From assembly GCA_030446505.1 (NCBI GenBank), contig JAUJND010000022.1:1-56034 (forward strand): a DNA stretch of 56,034 bases, in the 5' to 3' direction. Positions within the stretch are counted from its first letter, which is position 1. Each line of letters opens with the position of its first letter. Of the stretch, positions 1 through 9,930 are shown piece by piece. The notes beneath the pieces were generated by a model. The model worked only from the letters and a program-made list of their open reading frames with translations, had not been told where the DNA came from and made no database searches. Position numbers and translations under genes: made by a program. The stretch is from Chroococcidiopsidaceae cyanobacterium YX2bin18 (GTDB lineage: Bacteria > Cyanobacteriota > Cyanobacteriia > Cyanobacteriales > Chroococcidiopsidaceae).

Positions 1-118
1 ACTCCAACTCTATCTGTCAACTCTTTTTACAAAAAAAATTAGGGCTTTTTTGAAACGGTTGTACACAAGGGGTTTGGGCTAAGTTGTTTTTGTAAGTTTA
101 TTGGGAAACAAGTAGCTT

Positions 119-991
119 GTGAACAAGGTTGCTGTTTTGCCGCCCTCATTAGTGTTAGATCCGCTATTGCATAGCTGGTTACTAGAAGATATTGGTCGGG
201 GCGATCACACGACACAGAGTTTGTTACTAGGAGAAATAAGCTCAGTACAAGCTGAGTGGGTGGCTAAAGCCCCAGGAGTGATTGCTGGCTTACCGATTGC
301 TGCAAGGGTATTTCAGCTTTTGAACGAAAAGGTTAGATTTGCTGCTATTGCTCATGAAGGAGAAGAGTGTCAACCTGGCCAAGTTGTTGCTCGTCTTGAC
401 GGTTCTCTTGATACACTGCTGACTGGAGAACGAGTAGCTTTGAACATAGCTATGCATCTTAGCGGGATTGCGACGCTGACTCGTAAGTATGCTGATAAAA
501 TTGCTGATTTGTCGGCTCAAGTAGTAGATACCCGTAAAACTACACCGGGTTTAAGAATATTAGAGAAGTATGCGACTCAGGTGGGAGGAGCGATAAATCA
601 CCGAATGGGACTGGATGATGCTGTAATGATTAAAGACAACCACATTGCTGCTATTGGTGGGATAGGAACAGCGATCGCCCAGATTCATAAGCGCATACCT
701 TATCCCTTAACAATAGAAGTAGAAACGGAAACTTTAGACCAGGTGGAAGAAGCTTTGCTGCATAAAGCTGACATTATCATGCTGGATAATATGTCACTTG
801 ATGTCATGTCTGAGGCAGTACAGATAATTCGCCAGTACGATAGCCAAATTAAAATTGAAGCATCAGGCAATATTACTTTAGAGACTATTCGTGCTGTGGC
901 AGAAACAGGCGTAGACTATATTTCCAGCAGCGCCCCGATTACTCAATCTAGTTGGCTGGATTTGAGCATGAAGATGGTAGCTAGGGTCTAG
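119..991 (+). CDS. nadC: Nicotinate-nucleotide pyrophosphorylase (carboxylating)
   Basis: The product makes nicotinate mononucleotide from quinolinate and PRPP, the step that joins the aspartate-derived branch to NAD synthesis in the cytoplasm. The 290-residue length is normal for the family. Visible family motifs are DTRKTTPGLR (about residues 139-148), GGAINHRMGL, the KDNH segment near residue 172, VETET, and the C-terminal EASGNI segment followed by GVDYIS. The start is a GTG at 119; no strong ribosome binding site is evident. It is followed after 49 bases by argS on the same strand. A second NAD gene, nadD, lies about 50 kb away at the other end of the window. The gene is intact. Confidence 0.95.
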   Translation: MNKVAVLPPSLVLDPLLHSWLLEDIGRGDHTTQSLLLGEISSVQAEWVAKAPGVIAGLPIAARVFQLLNEKVRFAAIAHEGEECQPGQVVARLDGSLDTLLTGERVALNIAMHLSGIATLTRKYADKIADLSAQVVDTRKTTPGLRILEKYATQVGGAINHRMGLDDAVMIKDNHIAAIGGIGTAIAQIHKRIPYPLTIEVETETLDQVEEALLHKADIIMLDNMSLDVMSEAVQIIRQYDSQIKIEASGNITLETIRAVAETGVDYISSSAPITQSSWLDLSMKMVARV

Positions 992-1040
992 GAGCTAGAA
1001 TACTTCTGACTCCTCACTCCCTTAAAACTGATAAATAATT

Positions 1041-2927
1041 ATGAATGCTGCACTAGAGCAACTAAGACATCAATTTGAACAAGCTTTGGTCGCCGCTTTT
1101 GGTTCTGACTATGCTGAAGTAGATCCGATTCTAGTATCTGCTAGCAATCCTAAGTTTGGTGATTATCAGGCAAATGTTGCTTTAGCCCTGACGAAGCAGT
1201 TAGGACAATCACCGCGAGCGATCGCCGAACAACTGGTTAAGCAATTGGATGTGGCTAACATTTGCGAACAACCTACTGTAGCTGGACCTGGTTTTATCAA
1301 TCTGACTCTGAAACCAGCTTATTTGGAAACACAATTAAGTGCTATTCAATCAGATGCACGCCTGGGAGTTGCGACGGCAAAACAGCCTAAGAAGGTAGTT
1401 GTTGATTTTTCTAGTCCTAATATTGCCAAAGAAATGCACGTGGGACATTTACGCTCCACAATTATTGGAGATTGTATTGCCCGCGTATTGGAGTTTCGAG
1501 GTCATCAAGTTTTACGACTAAACCATGTTGGCGATTGGGGTACTCAGTTTGGGATGTTGATTACTCATCTTCGAGAAGCTGAACTGAAAAATCCAATTGA
1601 TTCACTAGATATAGGAGACTTGGTTGAGTTTTATCGGGAAGCTAAAAAAATATTTGACGATGATGGTGAATTTAGAGAAAGATCTCGTAAAGCAGTAGTA
1701 GCTCTACAGTCAGGTAATGATGAAGCAAAGATTTACTGGAGCTTTCTTTGTAATGAGTCTCGAAGAGAATTTCAGGTAATCTATGATTTGCTAAATGTTC
1801 GTTTAACTGAACGCGGTGAATCTTTCTACAATCCCTACCTGTCAGAAGTTGTGGAAGATTTAGATAAAGCTGGATTGCTGGTAGAAGACCAAGGAGCAAA
1901 GTGTGTTTTTTTGGAAGGATTTACAAATAGAGTTGGCGAACCGCTGCCCCTGATTGTGCAGAAATCTGATGGTGGCTATAACTACGCTACGACAGATTTA
2001 GCAGCAATACGCTACCGGATTCAGCAAGACCATGCTAAACAGATAATTTATGTTACAGATGCTGGACAAGCAAATCACTTTGCTCAAGTATTTCAGGTAG
2101 CACGTAAGGCGGGATGGGTTCCAGATGATGTGGAACTTGTTCATGTTCCCTTTGGGTTGGTGTTGGGGGAAGATGGCAAAAAGTTCAAAACACGTTCTGG
2201 GGAAACGGTGCGCTTAAAAGATTTGCTGGATGAAGCGATCTTTCGCGCCCGTGCTGATTTAAAGACAAGATTAAAAGAAGAAGGACGCACAGAAACAGAA
2301 GAGTTTATTTCTCATGTTGCCCAAACGGTTGGTATTGATGCGGTAAAGTACGCCGATTTAAGCCAAAATCGCACCAGTAACTACATCTTTAGCTACGACA
2401 AGATGTTAGCTCTTAAAGGCAACACCGCACCTTATATGCTCTATGCTTACGTCAGGACTCAAGGAATTAGTCGTGAAGGTAACATTGAGATGAGAGATTT
2501 ACAGGGAGATATTCTTCCTGTAAACTCTCTCCCGACAGGTTATTTTCGGGCAGATAATCTGTCTGAAAAAACCCAGCTTGAGACGAGAGATTTACAGGAA
2601 GATAGTCTTTCTGTAAACTCTTTCGAGCAGCAACTAGGAGCAAATGCAAAAATTCTGCTGCGGGAAGAAACAGAATTAGTCTTGGCAAAGCATCTATTAC
2701 GATTAGACGAGGTTATTAGTGATGTCGAGCAGGAGTTGCTACCGAACCATCTGTGCGAGTATTTGTATCAATTGAGCGATAAGTTTAATAAGTTCTACGA
2801 AAATTGCCCTGTACTCAAATCTGAAGAACCAATACGGACATCACGCTTGCTGTTATGCGATTTAACAGCTAGAACTTTAAAGCTAGGGTTGTCACTGCTA
2901 GGAATTTCTGTAGTTGAAAGGATGTAG
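1041..2927 (+). CDS. argS: Arginyl-tRNA synthetase with a palindrome-derived insert
   Basis: This class I synthetase charges tRNA-Arg with arginine. The N-terminal additional domain covers about residues 1-110. The HIGH-like motif appears as [10 protein letters not shown] near residue 135 and the KMSK-like loop as GKKFKTRSG near residue 385. The anticodon-binding DALR domain forms the C-terminus. The reading frame is open over 628 residues, about 45 longer than usual. The surplus sits at about residues 484-528, where the peptide [13 protein letters not shown] is followed by a second unit and then by a near copy, [13 protein letters not shown]. At DNA level this segment is three successive palindromes (2492-2623). 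It lies after the catalytic core and before the anticodon-binding helices, so it may be tolerated as a surface loop; that is inference. Confidence 0.96.
   Translation: MNAALEQLRHQFEQALVAAFGSDYAEVDPILVSASNPKFGDYQANVALALTKQLGQSPRAIAEQLVKQLDVANICEQPTVAGPGFINLTLKPAYLETQLSAIQSDARLGVATAKQPKKVVVDFSSPNIAKEMHVGHLRSTIIGDCIARVLEFRGHQVLRLNHVGDWGTQFGMLITHLREAELKNPIDSLDIGDLVEFYREAKKIFDDDGEFRERSRKAVVALQSGNDEAKIYWSFLCNESRREFQVIYDLLNVRLTERGESFYNPYLSEVVEDLDKAGLLVEDQGAKCVFLEGFTNRVGEPLPLIVQKSDGGYNYATTDLAAIRYRIQQDHAKQIIYVTDAGQANHFAQVFQVARKAGWVPDDVELVHVPFGLVLGEDGKKFKTRSGETVRLKDLLDEAIFRARADLKTRLKEEGRTETEEFISHVAQTVGIDAVKYADLSQNRTSNYIFSYDKMLALKGNTAPYMLYAYVRTQGISREGNIEMRDLQGDILPVNSLPTGYFRADNLSEKTQLETRDLQEDSLSVNSFEQQLGANAKILLREETELVLAKHLLRLDEVISDVEQELLPNHLCEYLYQLSDKFNKFYENCPVLKSEEPIRTSRLLLCDLTARTLKLGLSLLGISVVERM
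2492..2623. repeat. Three tandem palindromic elements inserted in-frame in argS
   Basis: Units at about 2492-2530, 2532-2565 and 2585-2623. Each is close to its own reverse complement. The first and third open with GAGAGATTTACAGG and close with CTGTAAACTCTTT-like arms, and are near-identical to each other. The middle one runs from CCGACAGGTTATT to AGATAATCTGTCTG. All keep the argS frame. Both strands are free of stops here and would encode similar peptides, as in protein-coding palindromic elements known from Rickettsia. No other copy was seen in the window. Confidence 0.75.
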
Positions 2928-2962
2928 AAGATTCTGTAAAAAGTCAAGGAACGAAGATTGAT

Positions 2963-4129
2963 TTAGCGCCTAACCACTGATAACTCTGGTTTAAGTCGTT
3001 TTAGGACTTGCTTAAGTACCATTGCCGTCCAATCCACATCACTTGCTGTGGTATCTCGCCCCAGCGTTAAACGAATGGCTCCTAAAGCCAAGGGTGTACT
3101 ATAACCCATTGCTAGGAGTACAGGGCTAGGGTTGAGTTTTCCACTGTTGCAGGCAGAACCAGAACTAATGGCAATTCCAGCTAAATTCATCTGACGCACA
3201 ATAGTTTTGCCACTGATCCTTTCACCATCCGAAACTTGGACTCAGAAACTGACATGGTGAGGTAAACGTGACACGCGATCGCCTGTTGGAATAAGACTAG
3301 TATCAGCTAACTGAGCAAATAGTCGTTCTCTCAGCTGAATTAGACGCGGTGTTTCCCAAGGCATTCTTTGTGCTGCTAGTTGGGCTGCTATGCCGAAACC
3401 AGCGATCGCAGGGACAGCTTGTGTTCCTGAACGCAACCGCAATTCCTGTCCGCCACCATACAGCAAGGGAACTAACTCCACACTAGGGCGGACATAAAGC
3501 GCCCCAGCACCTTGAAGTCCATAAATTTTGTGACTAGAAAGAGACAGCAAATCTACTGGCAGTTGCTGCACGTCTATAGGCAAACGACCAGCAACCTGAA
3601 CTGCATCTGTATGGAACAAAACGCCGTGGGAACGAGCAATATTTCCCAATACCTCAATTGGTTGCAGTGTCCCAACTTCGCTTTGACCGTAGATCACGGA
3701 AACCAATACAGTATTAGGGCGCAGTGCTGCCTGGAGGTCAAGCGGATTAACTAGCCCTTTCGGATCAACTGGCAACCGCGTCACTTCCCAACCCAACTTT
3801 TCGAGTAATTTCGCTGGTTCTGCGACAGCAGAGTGTTCCACACTGGAAATAATTAAATGCTGAGGTAGGGTGTAGCAACGGGCAACACCCATAATCGCTA
3901 AATTATCTGCCTCTGTACCGCCAGAGGTGAAGATAATAGACTCAGAGTTAGGTGCATTAAGCAAGCCAGCTACCTGCAATCTAGCTTGTTCTACCACGGT
4001 TGCCGCCCTTTGTCCCCACTCGTGCAAGCTGGAGGGATTACCCCAATGTTGGGTAAGGGCTGCTTGCATTGCGGCGATCACTTCTGGACATGGAGGCGTT
4101 GTGGCACTGTGATCTAGATAAATTTGCAT
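2963..4129 (-). pseudogene. Cysteine desulfurase (NifS/IscS family) with an in-frame TGA
   Basis: The family takes sulfur from cysteine with PLP and supplies it for Fe-S clusters and tRNA thiolation. The frame from ATG at 4129 codes 295 residues with the family start YLDHSATTPP, the HTDAVQ segment and the PLP-lysine motif LSSHKIYG. It then meets TGA at 3242-3244 directly after LPHHVSF. The same frame reopens at once with VQVSDGERISGKTIVRQ and runs to 2963, including the active-site cysteine loop SSGSACNSG. One codon therefore separates the halves of a normal 388-residue enzyme. The truncated product would lack the catalytic cysteine. Either a point mutation or a base-call error explains this. 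The gene converges on argS. Confidence 0.88.
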
Positions 4130-4200
4130 AACATAATTGCGTCAGAACAGTACAGGTAACGGGGCTGTTTCTTTCTCCACTCTAGAACGCTGTTGAAAAT

Positions 4201-5859
4201 ATGCAAAATTTAAAACTGTGTCTTTGCTATGTCTTGCTCTTGATACTGATTAGCGCTTGTCAAAAAAATCAGTCTCAAACTCAGCGTTCTCTTTTGCCTC
4301 AAGACCCCTTGGTGCAAGTCTACTTTAACCATACAGAGTCTTCTGAATATAAAGAGTCTTATCGCCAGCAGAAACGACTGGGAGATGACTTAGAGCAAAA
4401 GATAGTTGAGGCGATCGCCAAAGCAAATTCCACTATAGATGTGGCAGTTCAGGAGCTACGCTTACCCAAGATTGCCCAGGCACTAACGGAACGACAGAAG
4501 GCTGGAGTTAAGGTGAGGGTGATTTTAGAAAATACCTACAGTCGCCCCTGGAGTACATTTACAACAGCTAAAGTAGAACAACTGCCACAAAGAGAACGCG
4601 ATCGCTATAACGAATTCCACCAACTGCTTGACCGTAATAAAAATAGGCAACTTGAACCAAAAGAAATCAACGAGGGAGATGCTTTAGTAATCTTACGCCA
4701 AGGGAAAGTTCCGTGGATTGACGACACAGCTGACGGTTCAGCTGGTAGCAGCCTGATGCATCATAAATTTGTCGTCGTTGATGGTCGTACCCTAATTGTC
4801 ACTTCAGCAAATTTTACTAATAGTGACATTCACGGCGACTTTAGCAATTCCGACAGTCTAGGAAATGCTAATAATCTCTTGAAGATTGACAGTCCAGAGT
4901 TAGCTGTTTTGTTTACCCAAGAATTTAATTTGATGTGGGGAGATGGACCAGATTCCTTACCAAATAGCAAATTCGGGTTAAAAAAGCTGTTTCGACCAGC
5001 TCAACAAGTTCAGTTGGGAAGTACCACCATAAAAGTCCAGTTTTCTCCCACGTCCCCAACTCTGCCTTGGAGACAAAGTAGTAATGGTTTGATTGGCGAA
5101 ACTTTAGATTCAGCTACCAAATCAGTGGATTTAGCACTATTTGTATTTTCAGATCAAGGTCTTGCTAACATTCTAGAAACAGACCATCAACAGGGAGTCA
5201 AAGTTCGAGCTTTAATTGACCCAGACTTTGCCTATCGTTCCTACAGTGAAGGGTTGGATATGATGGGAGTCAGCTTAGGTGATGACTGCAAATATGAATT
5301 TGATAACCAGCCTTGGACACAGGCGATCACAACGGTAGGTGTACCCCAGCTACTTAAGGGCGATCTGTTACATCACAAATTTGGCATTGTAGACAAACAT
5401 TCAGTAATTACAGGTTCCCATAATTGGTCAGAAGCTGCCAATAGCGGTAACGATGAAACACTTATAGTCATTCATAATCCCACTGTTACTGCCCATTATG
5501 GGCGCGAATTTGAACGTCTTTATGCCAATGCTAAACTTGGTTTGCCGGATAGTTTACAGCAAAAAATCCAGCTTGGACAAAAACAATGCCCCCAGGTAGA
5601 AATCGCGTCTCCTTCACTTCCATCTAGAACTGGTAATCCGGTTATAGTAAGTCCCCAGGTAAGCGAACCTAGTCAAATTAATCTCAATAGTGCTAGTTTG
5701 CAGGAATTAGAAGCCCTTCCCGGCGTGGGAGCAAAACTGGCACAGCGGATAATTGCAGCGCGTCAGCAGAAAATGTTCACATCTTTGGCAGACTTGGATC
5801 GAGTCCCAGGAATTGGTCCTAGTATGTTGGATAAATTGCGCGATCGCGTTACTTGGTAG
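4201..5859 (+). CDS. Phospholipase D-like lipoprotein with EF-hand loop and ComEA-type helix-hairpin-helix tail
   Basis: A 552-residue protein starting with a lipoprotein signal (hydrophobic segment ending LLILISAC, cysteine 20), so it is probably membrane-anchored outside the cytoplasm. Two HKD phosphodiesterase motifs are visible: HHKFVVVDGRTLIVTSANF from about residue 187 and HHKFGIVDKHSVITGSHNW from about residue 391. This is the bilobed active site of the PLD superfamily (phospholipases, Nuc nucleases). Residues 144-155 (DRNKNRQLEPKE) match a canonical EF-hand calcium loop. From about residue 492 the tail INLNSASLQELEALPGVG... VPGIG is a tandem helix-hairpin-helix DNA-binding module like ComEA. 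The combination suggests an exported DNA-binding nuclease, possibly calcium-dependent; the substrate is inference. Confidence 0.85.
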   Translation: MQNLKLCLCYVLLLILISACQKNQSQTQRSLLPQDPLVQVYFNHTESSEYKESYRQQKRLGDDLEQKIVEAIAKANSTIDVAVQELRLPKIAQALTERQKAGVKVRVILENTYSRPWSTFTTAKVEQLPQRERDRYNEFHQLLDRNKNRQLEPKEINEGDALVILRQGKVPWIDDTADGSAGSSLMHHKFVVVDGRTLIVTSANFTNSDIHGDFSNSDSLGNANNLLKIDSPELAVLFTQEFNLMWGDGPDSLPNSKFGLKKLFRPAQQVQLGSTTIKVQFSPTSPTLPWRQSSNGLIGETLDSATKSVDLALFVFSDQGLANILETDHQQGVKVRALIDPDFAYRSYSEGLDMMGVSLGDDCKYEFDNQPWTQAITTVGVPQLLKGDLLHHKFGIVDKHSVITGSHNWSEAANSGNDETLIVIHNPTVTAHYGREFERLYANAKLGLPDSLQQKIQLGQKQCPQVEIASPSLPSRTGNPVIVSPQVSEPSQINLNSASLQELEALPGVGAKLAQRIIAARQQKMFTSLADLDRVPGIGPSMLDKLRDRVTW

Positions 5860-6661
5860 AAGTTGGGGAGTTTAATTGATGACGGCAAAACTCCAAAGCA
5901 ACTGAGAAGTCGCTTGTTTGTTGGGGATATTCAATAACTGGTCGATTAATCACGATGATAGGAATACCTAAAGCAGCCGCAACGTTACGCTTAGTATGCT
6001 CTCCGCCAGGTGTTCCAGATGCCTTAGTAACGACCAAAGAGATTTTCCATTGTTGCCAGAGCGCTTTTTCTAAATCAGCCGCAATCGGAGGGCGTAGGCA
6101 AATTAATCGTTCTGACGTAAACCCAGCTGCTGTAGCTGCATCTATTGCGATCGCTGAGGGTAGAATTCGGGCAAATAAAGTGGAGCGCTCTTGCCAAGGT
6201 TGAAACAAGTGCAGTGGTTTATAGCCTACAGTCAGAAATACCCGCTGTCCTTGTAAGTAGCTTCCTGATAGCAATTTTTCAAAGCTGTCTAACGTGCTCC
6301 CCTGCTCCCCTGCCCCCTGCTCCTCTGCTCCAACATTGGGCGTTCATAACGTAAATAAGGAATTTGCAAATCTTGAGTCGGCGATTACTTGACGGGAAAT
6401 TTCCGTTGCATAAGGATGAGATACATCCAGAACAACGACAATTTGCTGCTGCTGCAAAAAATGGCAGATTTGAGCATAATTTAGATGCCCTACATACACT
6501 TGGAGATTAGATGCAGTGGGATAAAGTGATCTTGCAGATTTTGTAGTAACAGAAATAATACAGGGTAAATGCATCTGAGCGATCGCAGTTGCTAGCGCTA
6601 CACTTTCCTGAGTCCCGCCAATCAGCCAAAGACATTTACTCAACTTGGTTTGGTACTGCAA
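5849..6661 (-). pseudogene. cobK: Precorrin-6A reductase (CobK/CbiJ family), disrupted
   Basis: The enzyme reduces precorrin-6A in cobalamin synthesis. The N-terminal part (6661-6344) carries LWLIGGTQES and the VLDVSHPYATEIS signature. The C-terminal part (6274-5849) carries TKASGTPGGEHTK and the IPIIVINRP segment. The parts are in different frames, and the about 70 bases between them hold a GC-rich short tandem repeat (about 6295-6332). A reading through IPYLRYERPM, which belongs to the enzyme, runs into the repeat and is then lost. The last 11 bases overlap the end of the convergent PLD lipoprotein gene. cobD, another cobalamin gene, is at 18.1 kb. Confidence 0.85.
6295..6332. repeat. GC-rich 7-8 base tandem repeat inside cobK
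   Basis: Consecutive units GCTCCCCT, GCTCCCCT, GCCCCCT, GCTCCTCT, GCTCC on the plus strand. Short GC-rich tandem repeats of this kind are common in cyanobacterial intergenic DNA; here the repeat lies inside a gene and coincides with its frame break. Confidence 0.7.
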
Positions 6662-6672
6662 AGATCAAGACC

Positions 6673-6865
6673 TTAACCCTTAAGCGCCCTTCTAAAATTC
6701 TGACGGTAAGATTTATTGGCAATGAGTAACGCGCAGCCACAACAGCGTCAAAGATAGTCGGCTTGATAAACTTCGAGAGAAGTTCGTTCGGTTAAACCCA
6801 TTCCAAAACTTCCAAACACCGCCTACATAAACTACAACTAAAGCAAAAGTCATTAAACTACCCAT
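6673..6865 (-). pseudogene. Small cyanobacterial membrane protein, one frameshift
   Basis: An ATG at 6865, preceded by an AGAGG ribosome binding site, opens a reading MGSLMTFALVVVYVGGVWKF, one hydrophobic helix followed by a basic segment. The frame as given stops early after LTLLWLRVTHCQ. A single-base shift inside that stretch restores LLIANKSYRQNFRRALKG and a stop at 6673, giving about 63 residues with a basic tail. This resembles a short conserved hypothetical membrane protein that I recall from cyanobacteria, but I cannot give it a name or function. It lies just upstream of cobK on the same strand. Confidence 0.55.
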
Positions 6866-7263
6866 TCCAAGCAACCTCTTAAGTATTTGTCACTTCATAC
6901 AGCCCCTTACCTTATTTTAAGTGTAGGATAGCCTCTAAATTAATCCTAACGAAACCTGCTTTCAACAGCACTAATGCAACTAATAGTCAAGGTAGCCTAG
7001 CCCAATTACATTTAGCAGCCGATTTTGCAGCGTAATCTATAACTTTTACTTACTATCTAGAGAAATTCAATTATTCCCCTAAAATATTCATAGCGATAAG
7101 TTAATGAGTATAAGCGGTAGCAGCTAAATATTAACGATTATTTAGGGATGTATCTTGTGGAAGTACCTTAAGTTTGAACAAACATAGGAAACTAGAGAGA
7201 CTAGTGATAGCGGGAATCATTGGCTTAAAACCAGTGATGAGTGCAAACACCTAAGGAGTACTT
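6866..7263. other. Intergenic, promoter region only
   Basis: About 400 bases between two divergent genes. It is AT-rich with no convincing open frame, RNA gene or repeat. It presumably carries promoters for both sides. AAGGAG just before the ATG at 7264 is a good ribosome binding site for the downstream sugar-nucleotide enzyme. Confidence 0.5.
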
Positions 7264-9793
7264 ATGCGCGCAGTGCTGATGGCTGGAGGGTCTGGAACGC
7301 GGTTGAGACCTCTAACTTGCGACCTTCCTAAACCGATGAGTACCCATTTTGAATCGACCGATCGCGGAACACATTATTAATCTGCTTAAACGGCATCAAA
7401 TTACGGAAGTAATTGCCACCTTACACTATTTGCCTGATGTTATCCGCGACTACTTTCAAGATGGTAGCGACTTTGGTGTACAGATGACCTACGCGGTGGA
7501 AGAAGACCAGCCTTTAGGCACGCAGGCTGTGTTAAGAATGTTGCGGAACTCTTAGATGAGACGTTTTTAGTGATTAGTGGTGATAGTGTCACTGACTTTA
7601 ATCTTACAGAGGCGATTGAATTCCACAAACGTAAACAGTCAAAAGCAACCTTAGTTTTGACTCGCGTTCCTAACCCAATCGAGTTCGGTGTGGTAATTAC
7701 AGATGAGGATTATCGGATTCGCCGATTTTTAGAGAAGCCTTCGACTAGTGAAATTTTTTCCGATACAGTCAACACCGGTATTTATATTCTGGAACCATCT
7801 GTGCTGGAATATCTACCACCAAGCCAAGAATGCGACTTCTCGAAAGATCTGTTTCCCCTGCTGTTGGAAAAAGACGAGCCGATGTACGGCTACATTGCAG
7901 ACGGTTACTGGTGTGATGTTGGTCACTTAGATGCATATAGAGAGCCAGTACGATGGGTTACAGCGTAAGGTAAAACTTGATTATGCTTATGCCGAGCAAT
8001 CACCGGATATTTGGGTGGGTCAAAACACTCATATTGATCCGAGCGCTAAGATTGGTTCTCCTGTGCTGATTGGCGATAATTGCCGGATAGGAGCAAGAGT
8101 ACAAATTGAAGCGGGAACTATAATTGGCGACAACGTAATGATTGGGGCTGACGCTAACCTGAAGTGTCCAATCATTTGGAATGGAGTGACAATTGGCGAA
8201 GAAGCAAATCTTAGAGCTTGTGTAATTGCCCGTGGTACGCGTGTAGATCGCCGCGCTCAAGTGTTAGAAGGGGCTGTGGTGGGTTCGCTTTCAACTGTAG
8301 GAGAAGAATCACTAATTAGTCCTAGTGTGCGTGTCTGGCCTTGTAAACAAATTGAATCTGGCGCGACCTTGAATATTAATTTAATTTGGGGTCATACAGC
8401 GCAACGCAATCTGTTTGGTCAGCGGGGGGTTCAAGGATTAGCCAATATTGACATCACACCAGAATTTGCTGTTAAGTTGGGAGCGGCTTACGGTTCTACT
8501 TTAAAGCCTGGTTCCCAGGTAATTGTTTCTCGTGACCAGCGGAGTATCTCCCGCATGGTAACGCGTTCTTTAATTGCTGGTCTGATGTCCGTAGGTGTCA
8601 ATATTCAGAACTTAGACGCAACGGCTATGCCAGTGACTCGTACCGTTGTTCCAACTCTCCCGGTTGCTGGTGGTATCCATGTCAGGCTGCACCCCGACCG
8701 ACCGGATTATATTCTGATTGAGTTTATTGACCAGAAGGGAATAAATATCTCGAAAGCGCAGGAAAAGAAAATTGAAGGAGCTTATTTCAAGGAAGACTTG
8801 CGGCGAGTGCAAATTCATGAGATAGGCAATGTGGTTTACCCGATCCAAATGATTGATACTTACTGCACGGCTTTTGAGAAGCATCTTAATGTTGAAGCGG
8901 TTCGTCACAGTAACTCCAAAGTAATTATTGACTATAGTTACGGGGTTTCTGGAGCAGTATTACCACAATTATTAGCAAAGTTTGGCTGTGATGCGGTAGT
9001 ACTGAATGCTAGCTTGAAACAAACAGCCGTTTCGGCAAGTGAGCGAGAGCAGTTACTAGTTCAGTTAGGTCACGTTGTTGAAGCGCTAAGAGCTAACTTT
9101 GGGGCGCAAGTAGCAGCAAATGGAGAGCAGCTAATTCTCGTTGATGAAGGGGGAATTCCGATTCGGGGGGAAATGTTGACGGCACTGATGGTAAGCATGG
9201 TTTTGACGGCTCACCCTAGGGGAACGGTGGTAGTTCCAGTTCATGCTTCTAGTGCGGTGGAACAGATTGCGCGTCGTCATGATGGCAAAGTGATTCGCAC
9301 AAAAGCAAACCCAACAGCATTAATGGAGGAGTGCAGGAGAGATCCGAATGTGGTTTTAGGAGGAAGTGGTGAAGTTGGCTTTATTTTCCCCCAACTACAT
9401 CCAGGCTTTGATGCCATGTTTTGTATTGCGAAGTTGATTGAGATGCTGACAATTCAAGAACGCGCGATCGCTTCTATTCGTGCCGAACTTCCCCGCGTTT
9501 ACCACAAAACTTATACTGTTCGCTGTCCTTGGACAGTCAAGGGATCGTTAATGCGGCATTTAGTAGAAACTCATCCAACTGAAGATTTGGAGTTAGTGGA
9601 TGGAGTTAAGATTGTCAACGATCAAGATGACAACTGGGTATTAGTTTTGCCAGATGCCAGTGAACCACTGGTACATTTGTTCGCTAACAGTAATGATAGA
9701 GAGTGGGTTGATGAAAGTCTGAGGGAATATCGCACTCGTGTTCAAGTGTTTATTGACGAAGAACAGGGAGTGGAAGCCTATAGCGCTCCGTAA
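7264..9793 (+). pseudogene. Mannose-1-phosphate guanylyltransferase / phosphomannomutase-like fusion, N-terminal part frameshifted
   Basis: The sequence reads as one protein of about 840 residues. The order is a nucleotidyltransferase domain with the start MRAVLMAGGSGTRLRPLT, a left-handed beta-helix of hexapeptide repeats (IGDNCRIGARVQIEAGTIIG), then a phosphohexomutase-like domain. Such fusions in cyanobacteria supply GDP-mannose or related sugar nucleotides for polysaccharide. The ATG at 7264 has AAGGAG upstream. Frame breaks lie at about 7340 (after DLPKPM), about 7535 (in PLGTQAV, where PLGTAG is expected) and about 7945 (after HLDAYRE). The last 620 residues (7931-9793) are open. The mutase phosphoserine loop appears as GAAYGSTLKPG, so a classical TASHNP serine site is not obvious. 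Indels, not rearrangement, separate the pieces. Confidence 0.85.
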
Positions 9794-9930
9794 TAAGTGT
9801 GCGTCATGTGCGGATTGCAATACAGATACAAGCGGATTGCAATCCGTCCGGATAAAAGTAAAAATTCTGTCAACCTCTAGACTGAGCGTCTTTTATTACT
9901 GATAGCAAAACTAGTTGGAACATAAATTCT

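Noticed and set aside
2467..2688. Minus-strand frame with LPVNLSSQ repeats opposite argS
   Set aside because: It is the reverse reading of the palindromic inserts, which look similar on both strands.
3242..3244. Selenocysteine at the in-frame TGA of the cysteine desulfurase
   Set aside because: The position is not catalytic and no SECIS-like hairpin or selenium genes were seen; a base change is simpler.
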